Shown here: positions 43,456 to 52,294 of the stretch, in pieces
Layout of the letters: every line of letters starts with the position of its first letter
Numbering within the stretch: position 1 is the first letter of the stretch
Assembly (NCBI GenBank): GCA_934561055.1
Contig: CAKTFN010000003.1
Coordinates: 62,001 to 126,000, forward strand
Reading direction: 5' to 3'
Origin: an uncultured Eubacteriales bacterium
GTDB lineage: Bacteria > Bacillota > Clostridia > Oscillospirales > Acutalibacteraceae
DNA: 64,000 nucleotides
The notes under the pieces: model-generated
Told to the model about the DNA's origin: nothing
The model's database searches: none
The model's input: the letters and a program-made list of their open reading frames with translations, nothing else
Position numbers and translations under genes: made by a program

Positions 43456-44910
43456 TTACTGTTTTTTCAACCATCTTTGTATTTTTTCCGCCGCTCTTTT
43501 GAGCAAATTTGAACCGTGCTTTTTTGCGTGGTCAAACGGAAGAAATTCAACAAGCCGGAAATAATCATCAAGTTTTTCGACGAACCGTTCCAAGCTGCGA
43601 TTTTCTTTTTTTGTCCAGGCGAGTTCGGAAAATGCACCGAGCCGCGGAAAAAGAAGTTCGCCGGCTTTTTTCATCGACGGAACGTTCTCCGTCGGAAGGA
43701 GCGCCTGAATTCCGAAAGCGGAGTTTTCCCCTTTTGTTTCATAAAAGCTCTCAGCTGAAAGTTCTTTATCCGAAAGAGAAAGATTGTATCGGGAATCAAT
43801 CCACAAAGCGGAAAGAGCTTTTGCTTTTTCCGCACTCACGTTGTTTTCGCAGTCACAGATTACGCCTTCGGGAACGTGAAGCTCTCCGAAGCGGAGAACC
43901 GGCTTCATCTTAAAGGATTTTGCGGTTTCACACGCGCGAAAAAGAAAATACTCATAAAGTCCGTTTTCGCTTTTGAGTGAAAGAGAACGCATTTTTTCTT
44001 CGCAGTACGGGCAGCCGGAACGATCCGCTTTTTCGGTTTTTTCTCCGCCGAGGTGAACAACTCCGCTTTCAAAAACGGACGAAACCTCGGAAAGTACGGA
44101 GGAAAGAAAGTCATATGTACTCTCCTTTCCGAGACAGAGAGCGGTCTTTTTTTCTTTGAAATCGGTTGCAACGAGGGTCGGCTTTTCAAAGCAGGTCAAA
44201 AACGGATAAGCCGAAATTGCGGCGGTCGTCCGGTCGGGGACGGTGATTTCCGGAACGACGGTGATGCACCGCTCCTTTGCATAAGCGAGAATTTCTTCGG
44301 TGTCCGCTCTTGAATAAAACCCGCCGTGAGGAACCTTTCCGAGCCCCGTAAATGCACGATAGCCTCCGATTTGGGAGAGAAGAAAATTATCATAAAGTTC
44401 AAGCCGCCAGCCGGCGTCGCCGGTCAGCTTCCAATGAAAAACATTCAGCTTATGCATTGCCATTGCGTCAAGAAAAAGCTTCACGGCCTCCGTTGTGAAA
44501 AACCAGCTTGAACAATCGAGCATAAACGCACGCTTTGAAAAAAGCGGAAAGTCATAAATTTCAAGTTCGCAAAGCGAACGGTCGTTTTCAAAAAGAAGTT
44601 CGCAAAACGTTTGAACGCCCCAAAAAACGCCGCTTTCGTCCGCACCTTCAATGAGAACTTTGTTTTCGCTCACCGAAAGGCGGTAGCCCTCTTTTTCTTT
44701 GATATCGAAGGAGACTTTCAGCTCAACGCTTTCCTTTCCGGTTCCGAGAATTTCCGTTTCATATGCCTTTTCAATGAAGCGCAAAAGAGAACGATATGCC
44801 TTTTCGCTCTTTCTGTCTGCGGTGATTTCCGCAAGGTGCGTGAGAGTGAAAACGGTTTTTTCGCTTTTAATTTCGGTCTTTTGAGGTTCGGGAACGATAT
44901 TGATTTTCAT
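43456..44910 (-). CDS. GH20 (beta-N-acetylhexosaminidase)-like protein with altered catalytic motifs
   Basis: A 484-residue protein without a signal peptide, aligned by eye to family GH20: an N-terminal GH20b-like domain (1-120) and a TIM barrel. Key positions differ from active enzymes. The HxGGDE motif is HLGGEK (286-291), so the catalytic Asp-Glu pair is Glu-Lys. HWHLTDDQGWR is HWKLTGDAGWR (159-169). PEIDMPGH is PEITVPDR (220-227). It is probably a sugar-binding pseudoenzyme or an enzyme with changed chemistry. It lies downstream of a TetR gene but is separated from it by a terminator. ATG follows AAGGAG. Confidence 0.7.
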   Translation of the reverse strand: MKINIVPEPQKTEIKSEKTVFTLTHLAEITADRKSEKAYRSLLRFIEKAYETEILGTGKESVELKVSFDIKEKEGYRLSVSENKVLIEGADESGVFWGVQTFCELLFENDRSLCELEIYDFPLFSKRAFMLDCSSWFFTTEAVKLFLDAMAMHKLNVFHWKLTGDAGWRLELYDNFLLSQIGGYRAFTGLGKVPHGGFYSRADTEEILAYAKERCITVVPEITVPDRTTAAISAYPFLTCFEKPTLVATDFKEKKTALCLGKESTYDFLSSVLSEVSSVFESGVVHLGGEKTEKADRSGCPYCEEKMRSLSLKSENGLYEYFLFRACETAKSFKMKPVLRFGELHVPEGVICDCENNVSAEKAKALSALWIDSRYNLSLSDKELSAESFYETKGENSAFGIQALLPTENVPSMKKAGELLFPRLGAFSELAWTKKENRSLERFVEKLDDYFRLVEFLPFDHAKKHGSNLLKRAAEKIQRWLKKQ

Positions 44911-45034
44911 CCGATAACTGCTCCTTTTCGGGAAAGGTTTCTGAATTTTTTCTTATATGTCTGCCGAAAGCGTCACGAGACGCACTTACAAAATGTTTCG
45001 TTATGGCGAGACATTTCACGTTTTTCGGCAACGG

Positions 45035-45069
45035 AATAAAAAAGGCTGCTGCAAAAACTGCGGCAACCC
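45035..45069 (-). terminator. Terminator after the tetR of the GPH operon
   Basis: Minus-strand imperfect stem GGTTGCCGC with GCAGCAGCC around a U-rich loop, then six U's. Confidence 0.65.
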
Positions 45070-45083
45070 TTCGATAAAACTTT

Positions 45084-45644
45084 TCAAAGCTTTGCGGCGT
45101 TTTCAAGGCTGAGACGCATTGTTCCGCTCACAATCTTTTTAAAACGTTCAATCATTTCCTGCGGAACGGTTTTCATTCCTTCTCTAAGCCAGCGTGTGAC
45201 AACGCCGGAAACCGTTGCGGAAGAATAATCAAGAAGAAGATTCATGTCCTCTTCTTTGACGGAAAGTCCCTGCGCCGTTTTTTTCATGAACTCGGGAATG
45301 CATTCCCGACACGTTTCAAAAATGATATCGTTCATTTTTTCAAAGCCGATTGACCGAAAAACCCTGAGTGTGACGGCTTTGTTTTTATGCATATACTCGC
45401 ACGCTTCCATGATTACGTCGTCCCATGTGTGTTCTTCCGGGGAATAAGCTTTTCTGATTTCGTCAATCCGCATCCGAAACATTTCGTCGGTCATTGCGTA
45501 AATGTCTGAAAAGTAATAATAAAACGTTTTTCGATTTATTTTGCAATCATCGACAATGTCCTTTACAGTGATTTTTTCAAGCGGCTTTTCTTCAAGGAAC
45601 TTCAAAAATGAGGAAAAGATTGCCTGTTTTGTCAGTGCCGACAT
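45084..45644 (-). CDS. TetR/AcrR family regulator (GPH operon)
   Basis: A 186-residue repressor-type protein. The N-terminal helix-turn-helix is ITVKDIVDDCKINRKTFYYYF, the canonical TetR pattern. The variable C-terminal half (dimerisation/ligand domain) contains SATVSGVVTRWLREGMKTVP. It is the third gene of the transporter-HEYGH protein-tetR operon (24-bp gap). It may control that operon through the TTAC/GTAA palindrome in the promoter spacer. The ligand is unknown. Confidence 0.85.
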   Translation of the reverse strand: MSALTKQAIFSSFLKFLEEKPLEKITVKDIVDDCKINRKTFYYYFSDIYAMTDEMFRMRIDEIRKAYSPEEHTWDDVIMEACEYMHKNKAVTLRVFRSIGFEKMNDIIFETCRECIPEFMKKTAQGLSVKEEDMNLLLDYSSATVSGVVTRWLREGMKTVPQEMIERFKKIVSGTMRLSLENAAKL

Positions 45645-45668
45645 ACTCCGCCTCCGTTCGCAAAAAAA

Positions 45669-46172
45669 TTATTTCGTCAAATCGGTCATCTGCATTTTTG
45701 AAAACTTCTGACCCCATGCGTTCGCCCAGCTTTCACAATAAAGCTTGTAATAGGACACATTGTTCTTTTTTCTGTAGCCTTCAAAGCAGTTGCACCAAAT
45801 TGCGGACGGAAGAGCGATTACGATGTAATAAAGCGGGCCGAGAAGAAGGCACTGCCATGTGTGGCCGTATTCATGAATACGGGTGTTATATGTCCACTTT
45901 TTGTTCGGGTGCTGGTCACGCATGAAGATGAAAAGGCCGAGCGAAAGACCGCCCTGGTTCCACGGAAGGTAGGTAATTCTCGCATAGCCGAACTTCTGAT
46001 ATCTTCTTCCGAGGATTTTTGTGCATATGAGGAAAACGATTCCGCCGATGAGGTTGACGGGAAGCCCCCATGTCCACTGAACAAAATAAAACAAAAACTT
46101 TTTGAAATCGTTTTTGAAGTTTTTCTCTTTCTTTGCCGGTTCTTTCTGAGTGATGTCAATTCTCTTATCCAT
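45669..46172 (-). CDS. Membrane protein with HEYGH putative zinc site
   Basis: A 167-residue protein with a basic N-terminus, a hydrophobic segment near 25-50, and a second near 107-128. Just before the latter lies IHEYGHTWQ (His100, Glu101, His104), close to the HExxH zinc-protease motif. ESWANAWG (Glu147) downstream could supply the third ligand. Similar short 'HEYGHT.QS..LGPLY' membrane proteins are common in gut bacteria but uncharacterised. It sits between a sugar transporter and a tetR gene, so a link to transporter turnover or lipid/sugar metabolism is only a guess. Confidence 0.6.
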   Translation of the reverse strand: MDKRIDITQKEPAKKEKNFKNDFKKFLFYFVQWTWGLPVNLIGGIVFLICTKILGRRYQKFGYARITYLPWNQGGLSLGLFIFMRDQHPNKKWTYNTRIHEYGHTWQCLLLGPLYYIVIALPSAIWCNCFEGYRKKNNVSYYKLYCESWANAWGQKFSKMQMTDLTK

Positions 46173-46198
46173 TTGCCGATTCTCCTTATAAATTAATT

Positions 46199-47941
46199 TT
46201 AAACGTTGAGTTTTGATTCCTTTTCGGCTTCTTCGCCGGCTTTTTGTTCTTCGATGAGCCTTTTGCGTTCTTCTTCAAGTTCAAGAAGAATAACGTATTC
46301 TCCGTTGAAGTCGGTTTCAAGCCCGTGCGGCTCTGCAAAATCTTCGTTTTGTCCGAGCCATGTGTTTTCAAAATCCTGGCCGGAAACTTCTTTGAAGGCG
46401 ATTTTCTCTTCCTCGGTGAGTTCAACCGCACCGTATTTATGTTTCGTCGCAACGGCGGCACGGATCATTGTGTGGTCACCCTTCGTCATTTTGAACCGCT
46501 GAAGAAGATAAAGCGCAATAACGGCGGCAATAATCGGAATGATTGCAACACATACTCGGACGCCGAAAACGGCGGTTGAAGTTTGCGGATAAAGCGAACC
46601 GCTGGTCTTTTCGTATTCCGTGACGGCATCGCCGGTAACAAGGCCGAATCCTTCGAGAGAAAAACCGACGAGTGCGGTCATGACTCCGCCGACGCTCTTT
46701 TTGATGAGAGTGTTGAACGTTGAAAGGACGCCTTCTCTGCGCCTTCCGGTGATTGCTTCGTCAACGTCGGTAAGGTCGGGAAAAACATTCGTTGAAACAA
46801 AGCCGAGTCCGCTCATTCCGAACGGATAAAGAACCATGCTGAGAATCATCAGTCCGATCCAAAGGTACTTTGAAACTCCGTTCCCTTCGGGCTGCATGAA
46901 AAGACCGATTGCAAGGCCGGCAACCATGAGCGGCGTGACGATATTTCCGCATTTTTTCTTTCCGTGCTTCATCGTGAGCGCATAATTGAGCGGAAAAGCC
47001 GCAGCTTCCGCAACACCTGCGATTGCGTTATGAACGGCATAAAGCGAATACTGATTCGCAAGATATTTGATGTAATAAACTTTTGTGTTGTTATAAAATC
47101 CGGTTGAAAACTGATAAGCAACGCTCATGAAGAAATACTGTCTGAAGGACTTGTTTCTGAAAACCTGAACATATTCATTCAAAAGACTCTTTATGTCGAG
47201 CGGCGGATTGACCATTTCAAGCGAGGACGGTTCTCTGACCGAACGGTAAGTGAGGAAAACCGCAATGCAATAAAGAAGCGAAAGAACGATTCCGACAATG
47301 AGGAACGGTGCCTTTGCGCTCGAATTGATGTCATTGTTGCAACCGAAAAGGCTGAGAATCATAACGGTGATTGCAAACGAAGGAACCATTCCGGCGGAAT
47401 TGAAAAGATATCCCATCGAGTTATACTGAGTTCTCAAATCGTAATCGGGAGCAAGTTCGGGAAGCATTGCCGTGTGAGGAACGCCGATGATTGTGTATGC
47501 GGTTTTATAAATCATGTATGTAACCGTGAAATATGCCATTGTTGCGCCGGGATGAGCCGCCCCGTCAAGGCCGAATCCGTTCCACATCATGGTGTATGAA
47601 ATCACCATCGGAATAAGCCCCCACATGAGATAACGGCGATGACGGCCGGTTTTGGAGCGGGTTCTGTCCGTAATGATACCCATGATCGGGTCAGTAATTG
47701 CATCCCAAAGAGTTGCAATCATGATTGAAACGCCGGCAAGTCCAAGCGAAAGATGAACAACATCTGTCAAAAAGACCATGTAGTACATACTGATAATATA
47801 TCCCGCACCGGCAAGATACATATTTGCCCAGCTGTAATTGATCATCGGCAAAATCGCCGTTTTGAAATCGCCTTTTACGCCGATTGCTTTTTTGACCCGT
47901 TCGCCGAACGGAATTTTTCCCTGAATTGTGTTTTTGGCCAT
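46199..47941 (-). CDS. GPH/MFS-type sugar:cation symporter
   Basis: A 580-residue member of the glycoside-pentoside-hexuronide symporter group (MelB-like). It has twelve hydrophobic segments, with the characteristic DAITDPIMGIITDRTRSKTGRHRRY-type loop after the second helix (about residues 80-105). An unusually long, charged C-terminal cytosolic tail of about 75 residues may be regulatory. The substrate (a glycoside or uronide) is unknown; the GH20-like gene beyond the terminator hints at amino-sugar glycosides. ATG at 47941 follows GGGAGGG. First gene of its operon. Confidence 0.85.
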   Translation of the reverse strand: MAKNTIQGKIPFGERVKKAIGVKGDFKTAILPMINYSWANMYLAGAGYIISMYYMVFLTDVVHLSLGLAGVSIMIATLWDAITDPIMGIITDRTRSKTGRHRRYLMWGLIPMVISYTMMWNGFGLDGAAHPGATMAYFTVTYMIYKTAYTIIGVPHTAMLPELAPDYDLRTQYNSMGYLFNSAGMVPSFAITVMILSLFGCNNDINSSAKAPFLIVGIVLSLLYCIAVFLTYRSVREPSSLEMVNPPLDIKSLLNEYVQVFRNKSFRQYFFMSVAYQFSTGFYNNTKVYYIKYLANQYSLYAVHNAIAGVAEAAAFPLNYALTMKHGKKKCGNIVTPLMVAGLAIGLFMQPEGNGVSKYLWIGLMILSMVLYPFGMSGLGFVSTNVFPDLTDVDEAITGRRREGVLSTFNTLIKKSVGGVMTALVGFSLEGFGLVTGDAVTEYEKTSGSLYPQTSTAVFGVRVCVAIIPIIAAVIALYLLQRFKMTKGDHTMIRAAVATKHKYGAVELTEEEKIAFKEVSGQDFENTWLGQNEDFAEPHGLETDFNGEYVILLELEEERKRLIEEQKAGEEAEKESKLNV

Positions 47942-47976
47942 TCACAGCCCTCCCAAAATTTTTTCTCTCTTTCGAT

Positions 47977-48005
47977 ATTTTATCACGTTACTATGGTAAA
48001 GTCAA
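47977..48005 (-). promoter_or_regulatory. Promoter and candidate operator of the GPH-tetR operon
   Basis: TTGACT (48000-48005), 17 bp, TAAAAT (47977-47982) on the minus strand. The spacer holds a TTAC-N4-GTAA inverted repeat (47988-47999), well placed for repression by the co-encoded TetR. Confidence 0.65.
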
Positions 48006-48088
48006 CAAAATTGTTTTCTCCGGCGCCGAAGAAGGAGGACTTTTTTGAATACGGACGAAAAATATCTCCGAACAAGTCCGGATTACAC

Positions 48089-48116
48089 TTGAAAAATTTG
48101 AAATTCCGTGTATAAT
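48089..48116 (+). promoter_or_regulatory. Promoter of the GDPD gene
   Basis: TTGAAA (48089-48094), 16 bp, TATAAT (48111-48116). A 7-bp inverted repeat GGAAAAG/CTTTTCC (48127-48133, 48140-48146) lies just after it in the leader. Confidence 0.7.
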
Positions 48117-48178
48117 TCAATTGAACGGAAAAGAAAACTCTTTTCCAAAAAAATCTCATAAAAGAAGTGTGATTCATA

Positions 48179-48898
48179 ATGTCAAAAATCTACGGTCACA
48201 GAGGCTTTTCCGGAAAATACCCGGAAAACACAATGCTTGCTTTCAAAAAGGCAATCGAAATCGGCTGCGACGGAATTGAACTTGACGTTCATCTTACAAA
48301 GGACAACGAACTTGTAATTATCCACGACGAAGACATCAAGCGCACGGCGAACGGTCAGGGGCTTGTCAGAGACATGACGCTTGAAGAACTCAGAAAATTC
48401 GACTTTTCCGCAGGCTTCAAAGGTGTTTACGGCTTCAACGAAATTCCGACCCTTCGTGAATATTTTGACCTCGTCAAGGACACGGACATCATCACCAACA
48501 TCGAGCTTAAAACCGGAATTTTCGAGTATCCCGGAATCGAGCAGAAGGTCATCGACATGATCCGTGAATACGGCCTTGAAAAGAAGATCATCCTCTCCTC
48601 TTTCAACCATTACACGATTCTCCGCTGCGAAAAAATCGCTCCGGAAATCAAACGCGGCTTCCTTTCGGAAAGCTGGCTCATCAACTACGGAAAATACACG
48701 GCCGAAAACAACGTTCAGTGCTGCCACCCGATCCACTGCTTCCTTTCGCCGGAAACCGTCAAGGAAATGCACGACGCAGGCTGCGAAATCAACACCTGGA
48801 CCGTCAACGAATATGACGACATCAAGCGCCTTTCCGCAATGGGTGTCGATGCCCTCATCGGAAACTTCCCCGACAGAATGGTTGAAGTTTTGAGATAA
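48179..48898 (+). CDS. Glycerophosphodiester phosphodiesterase
   Basis: Hydrolyses glycerophosphodiesters to glycerol-3-phosphate and an alcohol. The 239-residue cytosolic protein has the GDPD motifs HRGFSGKYPENT (catalytic His), GIELDVHLTKD (metal-binding Glu/Asp), HDEDIKRT and IELK. No signal peptide, so UgpQ-like. The glycerol-3-phosphate made could feed the GlpA-like operon at 24940. The ribosome binding site is weak (AAGAAG). Confidence 0.92.
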   Translation: MSKIYGHRGFSGKYPENTMLAFKKAIEIGCDGIELDVHLTKDNELVIIHDEDIKRTANGQGLVRDMTLEELRKFDFSAGFKGVYGFNEIPTLREYFDLVKDTDIITNIELKTGIFEYPGIEQKVIDMIREYGLEKKIILSSFNHYTILRCEKIAPEIKRGFLSESWLINYGKYTAENNVQCCHPIHCFLSPETVKEMHDAGCEINTWTVNEYDDIKRLSAMGVDALIGNFPDRMVEVLR

Positions 48899-48910
48899 GT
48901 GAAAAACAGC

Positions 48911-48942
48911 AAAGGCTGTCCCTTCGCCGGGACAGCCTTTTT
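48911..48942. terminator. Bidirectional terminator, GDPD / GNAT genes
   Basis: Perfect 12-bp stem AAAGGCTGTCCC with GGGACAGCCTTT. Confidence 0.88.
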
Positions 48943-48960
48943 AAATATTCAAAATTATTT

Positions 48961-50064
48961 TTAAACCTCATCAACGGAGAAAATTCCGAACGGACAAAGC
49001 GGAGTCCATGCATTGAAAAGCGCATTTTCGGTTGTTGCGCATTCGGGTCTTGTGAGCGCAATCGTCGCATCGGTTTTTGAAAAGCAAAGTTCGGCCGTTT
49101 CTTCGGTTTCCGCCACCGAAATGCTCTTTCCGTCAACGGTGATTTTGAGCGTTTCTTCTCCGATTTTGAGAACAAGCGAACCGCTCACAAGCGGAGAAAG
49201 CGAAACACGAAGGCGAAGCATTTTTTCGATGAAGCTTTTAAAGTTGAAAATTTTGAGACTGCACGCACATTCGACTCTGTAATGCTCGCCGAATTTTAAA
49301 AGCTCACTCAAAAGCTCTCGCTGAAAATCACACGCCCATACGAATATGTTCTTGAGCCTTCTTGCCCTCGCAAAGGAAACAAGAACGTCCCTTGCCTTTT
49401 TGTTTTCGGAAAGAATAAGCTCCGAAACGGAATTTTCGTCCTTTTTGTAAACAAGATATCCGACGGCGTTTCCGCTTTCGTCTTTGACGAGATAGGCCTT
49501 GCTGTGCCACATTGAAAGAATTTCACCGAATTTTTCGGTTTCTCTCGTATGCCGTGCCGGAAGGGAAAGATAAAATTTTTCTGCCGTTTCAAGGTCTTTT
49601 CCGCTTTTGATCAAAGAAAACGAAAAATCTTCCCCGACCCTGCACCGTGAAACCAGGTGGTCGGTAACTTCAAAAACATATTTGATTCCGCTCGGAACAT
49701 AACCGAACCGTTCATAACGGAAACGATAGCCCGAAAGATAGCCGACTTCCGCACCGAGTGCTTCGCTCCTTTTTACGGCGAACTCCATGAGCTCCTTCAT
49801 GATTCCCCTGTCACGGTGACTCTTTGCAACGGCAACGGAACCGATTCCGGCGGTGACAAGCCTTTCGTTTCCGAAGCAAAATTCGCCGGGAAGGACGCAG
49901 ATTCCGCCGACGATTTTTCCGTTATCCCTGAAAACTCCGTGAAAATCGGTACTTTCCCGAAAAGCATATACCCTCGGAACCTTTTCTTCAAATTTGATTT
50001 TAAAAGTTTTGTTTTCAAACTTCAAAAGTTCTTCAAAGTCTTTTCTTTCGGCTGCTTCAACCAT
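48961..50064 (-). CDS. GNAT N-acetyltransferase, Eis-like
   Basis: A 367-residue acetyltransferase with two GNAT-type units. The first has the acetyl-CoA site GIGSVAVAKSHRDRGIMKEL (Q/RxxGxG/A-like, about residues 72-91) and LSGYRFRYERFGYV. The second is degenerate (KAYLVKDESGNAVGYLVYK). A C-terminal SCP2-like domain includes VDGKSISV. This three-part layout matches the Eis/DUF4111-type enzymes that acetylate amines, including some aminoglycosides in other organisms. The substrate here is unknown. Monocistronic. Confidence 0.8.
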   Translation of the reverse strand: MVEAAERKDFEELLKFENKTFKIKFEEKVPRVYAFRESTDFHGVFRDNGKIVGGICVLPGEFCFGNERLVTAGIGSVAVAKSHRDRGIMKELMEFAVKRSEALGAEVGYLSGYRFRYERFGYVPSGIKYVFEVTDHLVSRCRVGEDFSFSLIKSGKDLETAEKFYLSLPARHTRETEKFGEILSMWHSKAYLVKDESGNAVGYLVYKKDENSVSELILSENKKARDVLVSFARARRLKNIFVWACDFQRELLSELLKFGEHYRVECACSLKIFNFKSFIEKMLRLRVSLSPLVSGSLVLKIGEETLKITVDGKSISVAETEETAELCFSKTDATIALTRPECATTENALFNAWTPLCPFGIFSVDEV

Positions 50065-50087
50065 ATTATGTATCCTCCGAAATTATA

Positions 50088-50121
50088 TTAAAAAAGGCGG
50101 TGCAGTGAAACGCTGCACCGC
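50088..50121 (-). terminator. Terminator after the YGEFLG-protein gene
   Basis: Minus-strand 9-bp stem GCGGTGCAG with CTGCACCGC followed by six U's. Confidence 0.85.
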
Positions 50122-50151
50122 TTACGGTTGTTTTTTCTTTTAAACGATGAA

Positions 50152-51027
50152 TCACATCGGCGGCATTGCGCCACCGCCTCCGGACATCATCTGAGCGAAA
50201 AAGCCAGGCTTTTTCTTTTTCTTGGGTTTATATGCCGGGGGATTTTCAAGCTTTTTCCTTGCTCTTTTTCCCGCCGCGGAAGCAAAATAACGGTTAACTT
50301 CAATTACCGGCGGAGCCAGAGTTTCACTCATGTAATCAACGCAGCGTGCAAGAAGGATCTGGTCGTTGCCGAGTTCTCCGAGAATTGTTACGGCAATGAG
50401 ACTTTGAGTGTCGTTCGTTCCGTCCTCATAAATTTCGTTAAGAATCTGAAAAAGCTTTTTCATCGTCTGCGGATTGTTCTGCCTGATTGCGGAAATAACC
50501 TTTTCGGTTCCGTATTCGGTGAAGAATTTTTCGCCGAGGAATTCTCCGTAATCGGCAATGTTCTGCTTATACGGTTCGCGAAGCTCTGGGAAAACAAGGC
50601 AAAGCTTGCTTGCAAGAGTATTCGGATCGTAATATGATCCGTTCTTTACCGCCGTTTTGGAAACGGTCTGCGGTCCTTTTGAAGTTGCGGCTTTTTTAAC
50701 CGCGGCCTTTTTTCCGAAGCGCTCGTTGAGGCAATCGGAAATTTCGTTGACAACATAAGTCACGTCTCTGTTGTCGCCGTTTTCGGGAAGGAGCGAAGCA
50801 ACAATCTTTTTTCCGCCTTCTTCAAGTGCGGCTTCGTCATCGGCATAATACACTGCGGCGATTTCGTTTTCATACTTGATTTTAAGCGCGCCCTTTTCAC
50901 CGGCATAAACGGCAAAAGCGTCGTTTTCTTCTTCGGTGAAGTCCGTCTTTTTTTCAAAACCGAGCTTTGAAAAGCTGTCGGAAAGACCCTCAAGAACGCT
51001 TTTTATATTATCGGTTGCAATACTCAT
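50152..51027 (-). CDS. Uncharacterised protein with helical C-domain and Gly/Met/Pro tail
   Basis: A 291-residue soluble protein. The N-terminal 90 residues look like an alpha/beta module. A Lys/Ala/Ser linker follows, then an all-helical domain (about 135-245) reading YGEFLGEKFFTEYGTEKVI...GTNDTQSLIAVTILGEL. That segment resembles the small helical 'DUF7674-like' domain found in assorted bacterial proteins, sometimes immunity-related; I am not certain of the match. The end is Lys-rich then GGGGAMPPM. No enzymatic motif. It has its own promoter and terminator. Confidence 0.55.
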   Translation of the reverse strand: MSIATDNIKSVLEGLSDSFSKLGFEKKTDFTEEENDAFAVYAGEKGALKIKYENEIAAVYYADDEAALEEGGKKIVASLLPENGDNRDVTYVVNEISDCLNERFGKKAAVKKAATSKGPQTVSKTAVKNGSYYDPNTLASKLCLVFPELREPYKQNIADYGEFLGEKFFTEYGTEKVISAIRQNNPQTMKKLFQILNEIYEDGTNDTQSLIAVTILGELGNDQILLARCVDYMSETLAPPVIEVNRYFASAAGKRARKKLENPPAYKPKKKKKPGFFAQMMSGGGGAMPPM

Positions 51028-51067
51028 TTTGCGGTTCTCCTTTATCGGGGATTCAAATATTCAATAA

Positions 51068-51096
51068 AGTATAACATACTTTTTCCGTTTTGTCAT
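51068..51096 (-). promoter_or_regulatory. Promoter of the YGEFLG-protein gene
   Basis: ATGACA (51091-51096), 17 bp, TATACT (51068-51073) on the minus strand. Confidence 0.7.
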
Positions 51097-51119
51097 CAGA
51101 AAACGGAAAAAATAATATA

Positions 51120-51139
51120 AAAAGCTCTTTGAAGCTTTT
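51120..51139 (-). terminator. Terminator after the degV gene
   Basis: Minus-strand 7-bp stem AAAAGCT with AGCTTTT just after the stop codon, with U's following. Confidence 0.6.
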
Positions 51140-51145
51140 GAAAAA

Positions 51146-51994
51146 TCACTTTTCGTCCTCAAAAATGATTCCCATGCATTTCTTTCCGCAGTGAGAAGAA
51201 ATGCAGCAACCCGCCTCATTGACAATCACGTTTTCAAAACCACCCTTTTCCTTCGTGAAAGAAACAAGTTCTTCAACCTCCTCTTTTGGAAAGGCAGTGT
51301 AATTAAGAAAGCAATTTTCCTTCTTCGGTTCCGACGAGGAAAGTTTTTCTTCGATATACTTTTTCTGCGCAGCAAGGTTGCTCCCTCTGAACTTTTTTCC
51401 GACGGAAAGCGAACCGCCGTCAATGTTAACTGTCGGCTTGAGCGAGAATATGTCCGCCGCAAGTTTTTCTCCTTTGGTGCACCGCCCGCCATTAAGAAGG
51501 AACTGCGTGTCTTCAAGAATGAAGCTTGTGTTTACCTTTCGGCGCAAAGTTTCAAGCTTTTTCGCAATATCCTCGGCCTTTTCGCCTTTTTCTCTGAGTC
51601 TTGCGCCTTCAATCGCAAGAAGAGCCGTTCCTGCGGAAAGGTTCTGAGAATCAACAACAAAAACATTTTCAAAACCGTTTGAAGCAAAAAGGGCGTTTTG
51701 AAAGCAGGAAGAAATTTTACCGCCGAGTGCAACGTGAACAACGTCAAAGCCCTTTTCGGTGAGCGTTTCAAAAACAAGTTTATATTCATGCGGCGAAACT
51801 CCGGCCGTTTTGGGTACGGACGAGTAAAGCTCGCTTTTTTCAAAAAGTTCGGTCGGTGTGATGTCGACCCCGTCTTTAAATTCTTCGTCACCGATGAGAA
51901 CCGTCATCGGTATGACGTGAATATCAAACTTCTTTTGATATTCCTTTGAAAGGTCTGCGGCACTTTCGGTTGTGATTGCAATTTTTTCGACCAT
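51146..51994 (-). CDS. DegV family fatty-acid-binding protein
   Basis: A 282-residue DegV/FakB-type protein that binds one fatty acid and, in characterised cases, presents it to the kinase FakA for phosphorylation. Motifs: TTESAADLS at the N-terminus, PMTVLIGDEEFKDG, KTAGVSPHEY (the hallmark T-S/A-x-P loop), VVDSQNLSAG and LNGGRCTKGEK. An unusual Cys-rich end (GCCISSHCGKKC) could bind metal or be a redox site. The 249-bp gap upstream contains a 7-bp hairpin TTGAATC/GATTCAA (52047-52069) and the adh promoter. Confidence 0.88.
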   Translation of the reverse strand: MVEKIAITTESAADLSKEYQKKFDIHVIPMTVLIGDEEFKDGVDITPTELFEKSELYSSVPKTAGVSPHEYKLVFETLTEKGFDVVHVALGGKISSCFQNALFASNGFENVFVVDSQNLSAGTALLAIEGARLREKGEKAEDIAKKLETLRRKVNTSFILEDTQFLLNGGRCTKGEKLAADIFSLKPTVNIDGGSLSVGKKFRGSNLAAQKKYIEEKLSSSEPKKENCFLNYTAFPKEEVEELVSFTKEKGGFENVIVNEAGCCISSHCGKKCMGIIFEDEK

Positions 51995-52209
51995 GAAAAT
52001 TCTCCTTTATTGATTTGTGATTTTACAGGAGGCTTGTGCGTTTTTTTTGAATCGGATTGTCAGATTCAAGGTGACGTCAGCGCAGAAGATCTCTCCCTCA
52101 CAGGTGTAAGTCAAAAGGCGTTTTGCGTATCATTTTGCAGAGCCCGAAACTAATACCCTTTTATCTTTCCCTTAAAAGCCCGTTTAATGAGAAAATTCAT
52201 AAATAGTAC

Positions 52210-52238
52210 TTGAAAACAGAGGAAAAAAATAGTAAAAT
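52210..52238 (+). promoter_or_regulatory. Promoter of the alcohol dehydrogenase gene
   Basis: TTGAAA (52210-52215), 17 bp, TAAAAT (52233-52238). Confidence 0.7.
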
Positions 52239-52294
52239 GTACTTTGCATAGTTACAGAATCCGGTTTTTTCCGGAAAGAAAGGATGAAATCAAA

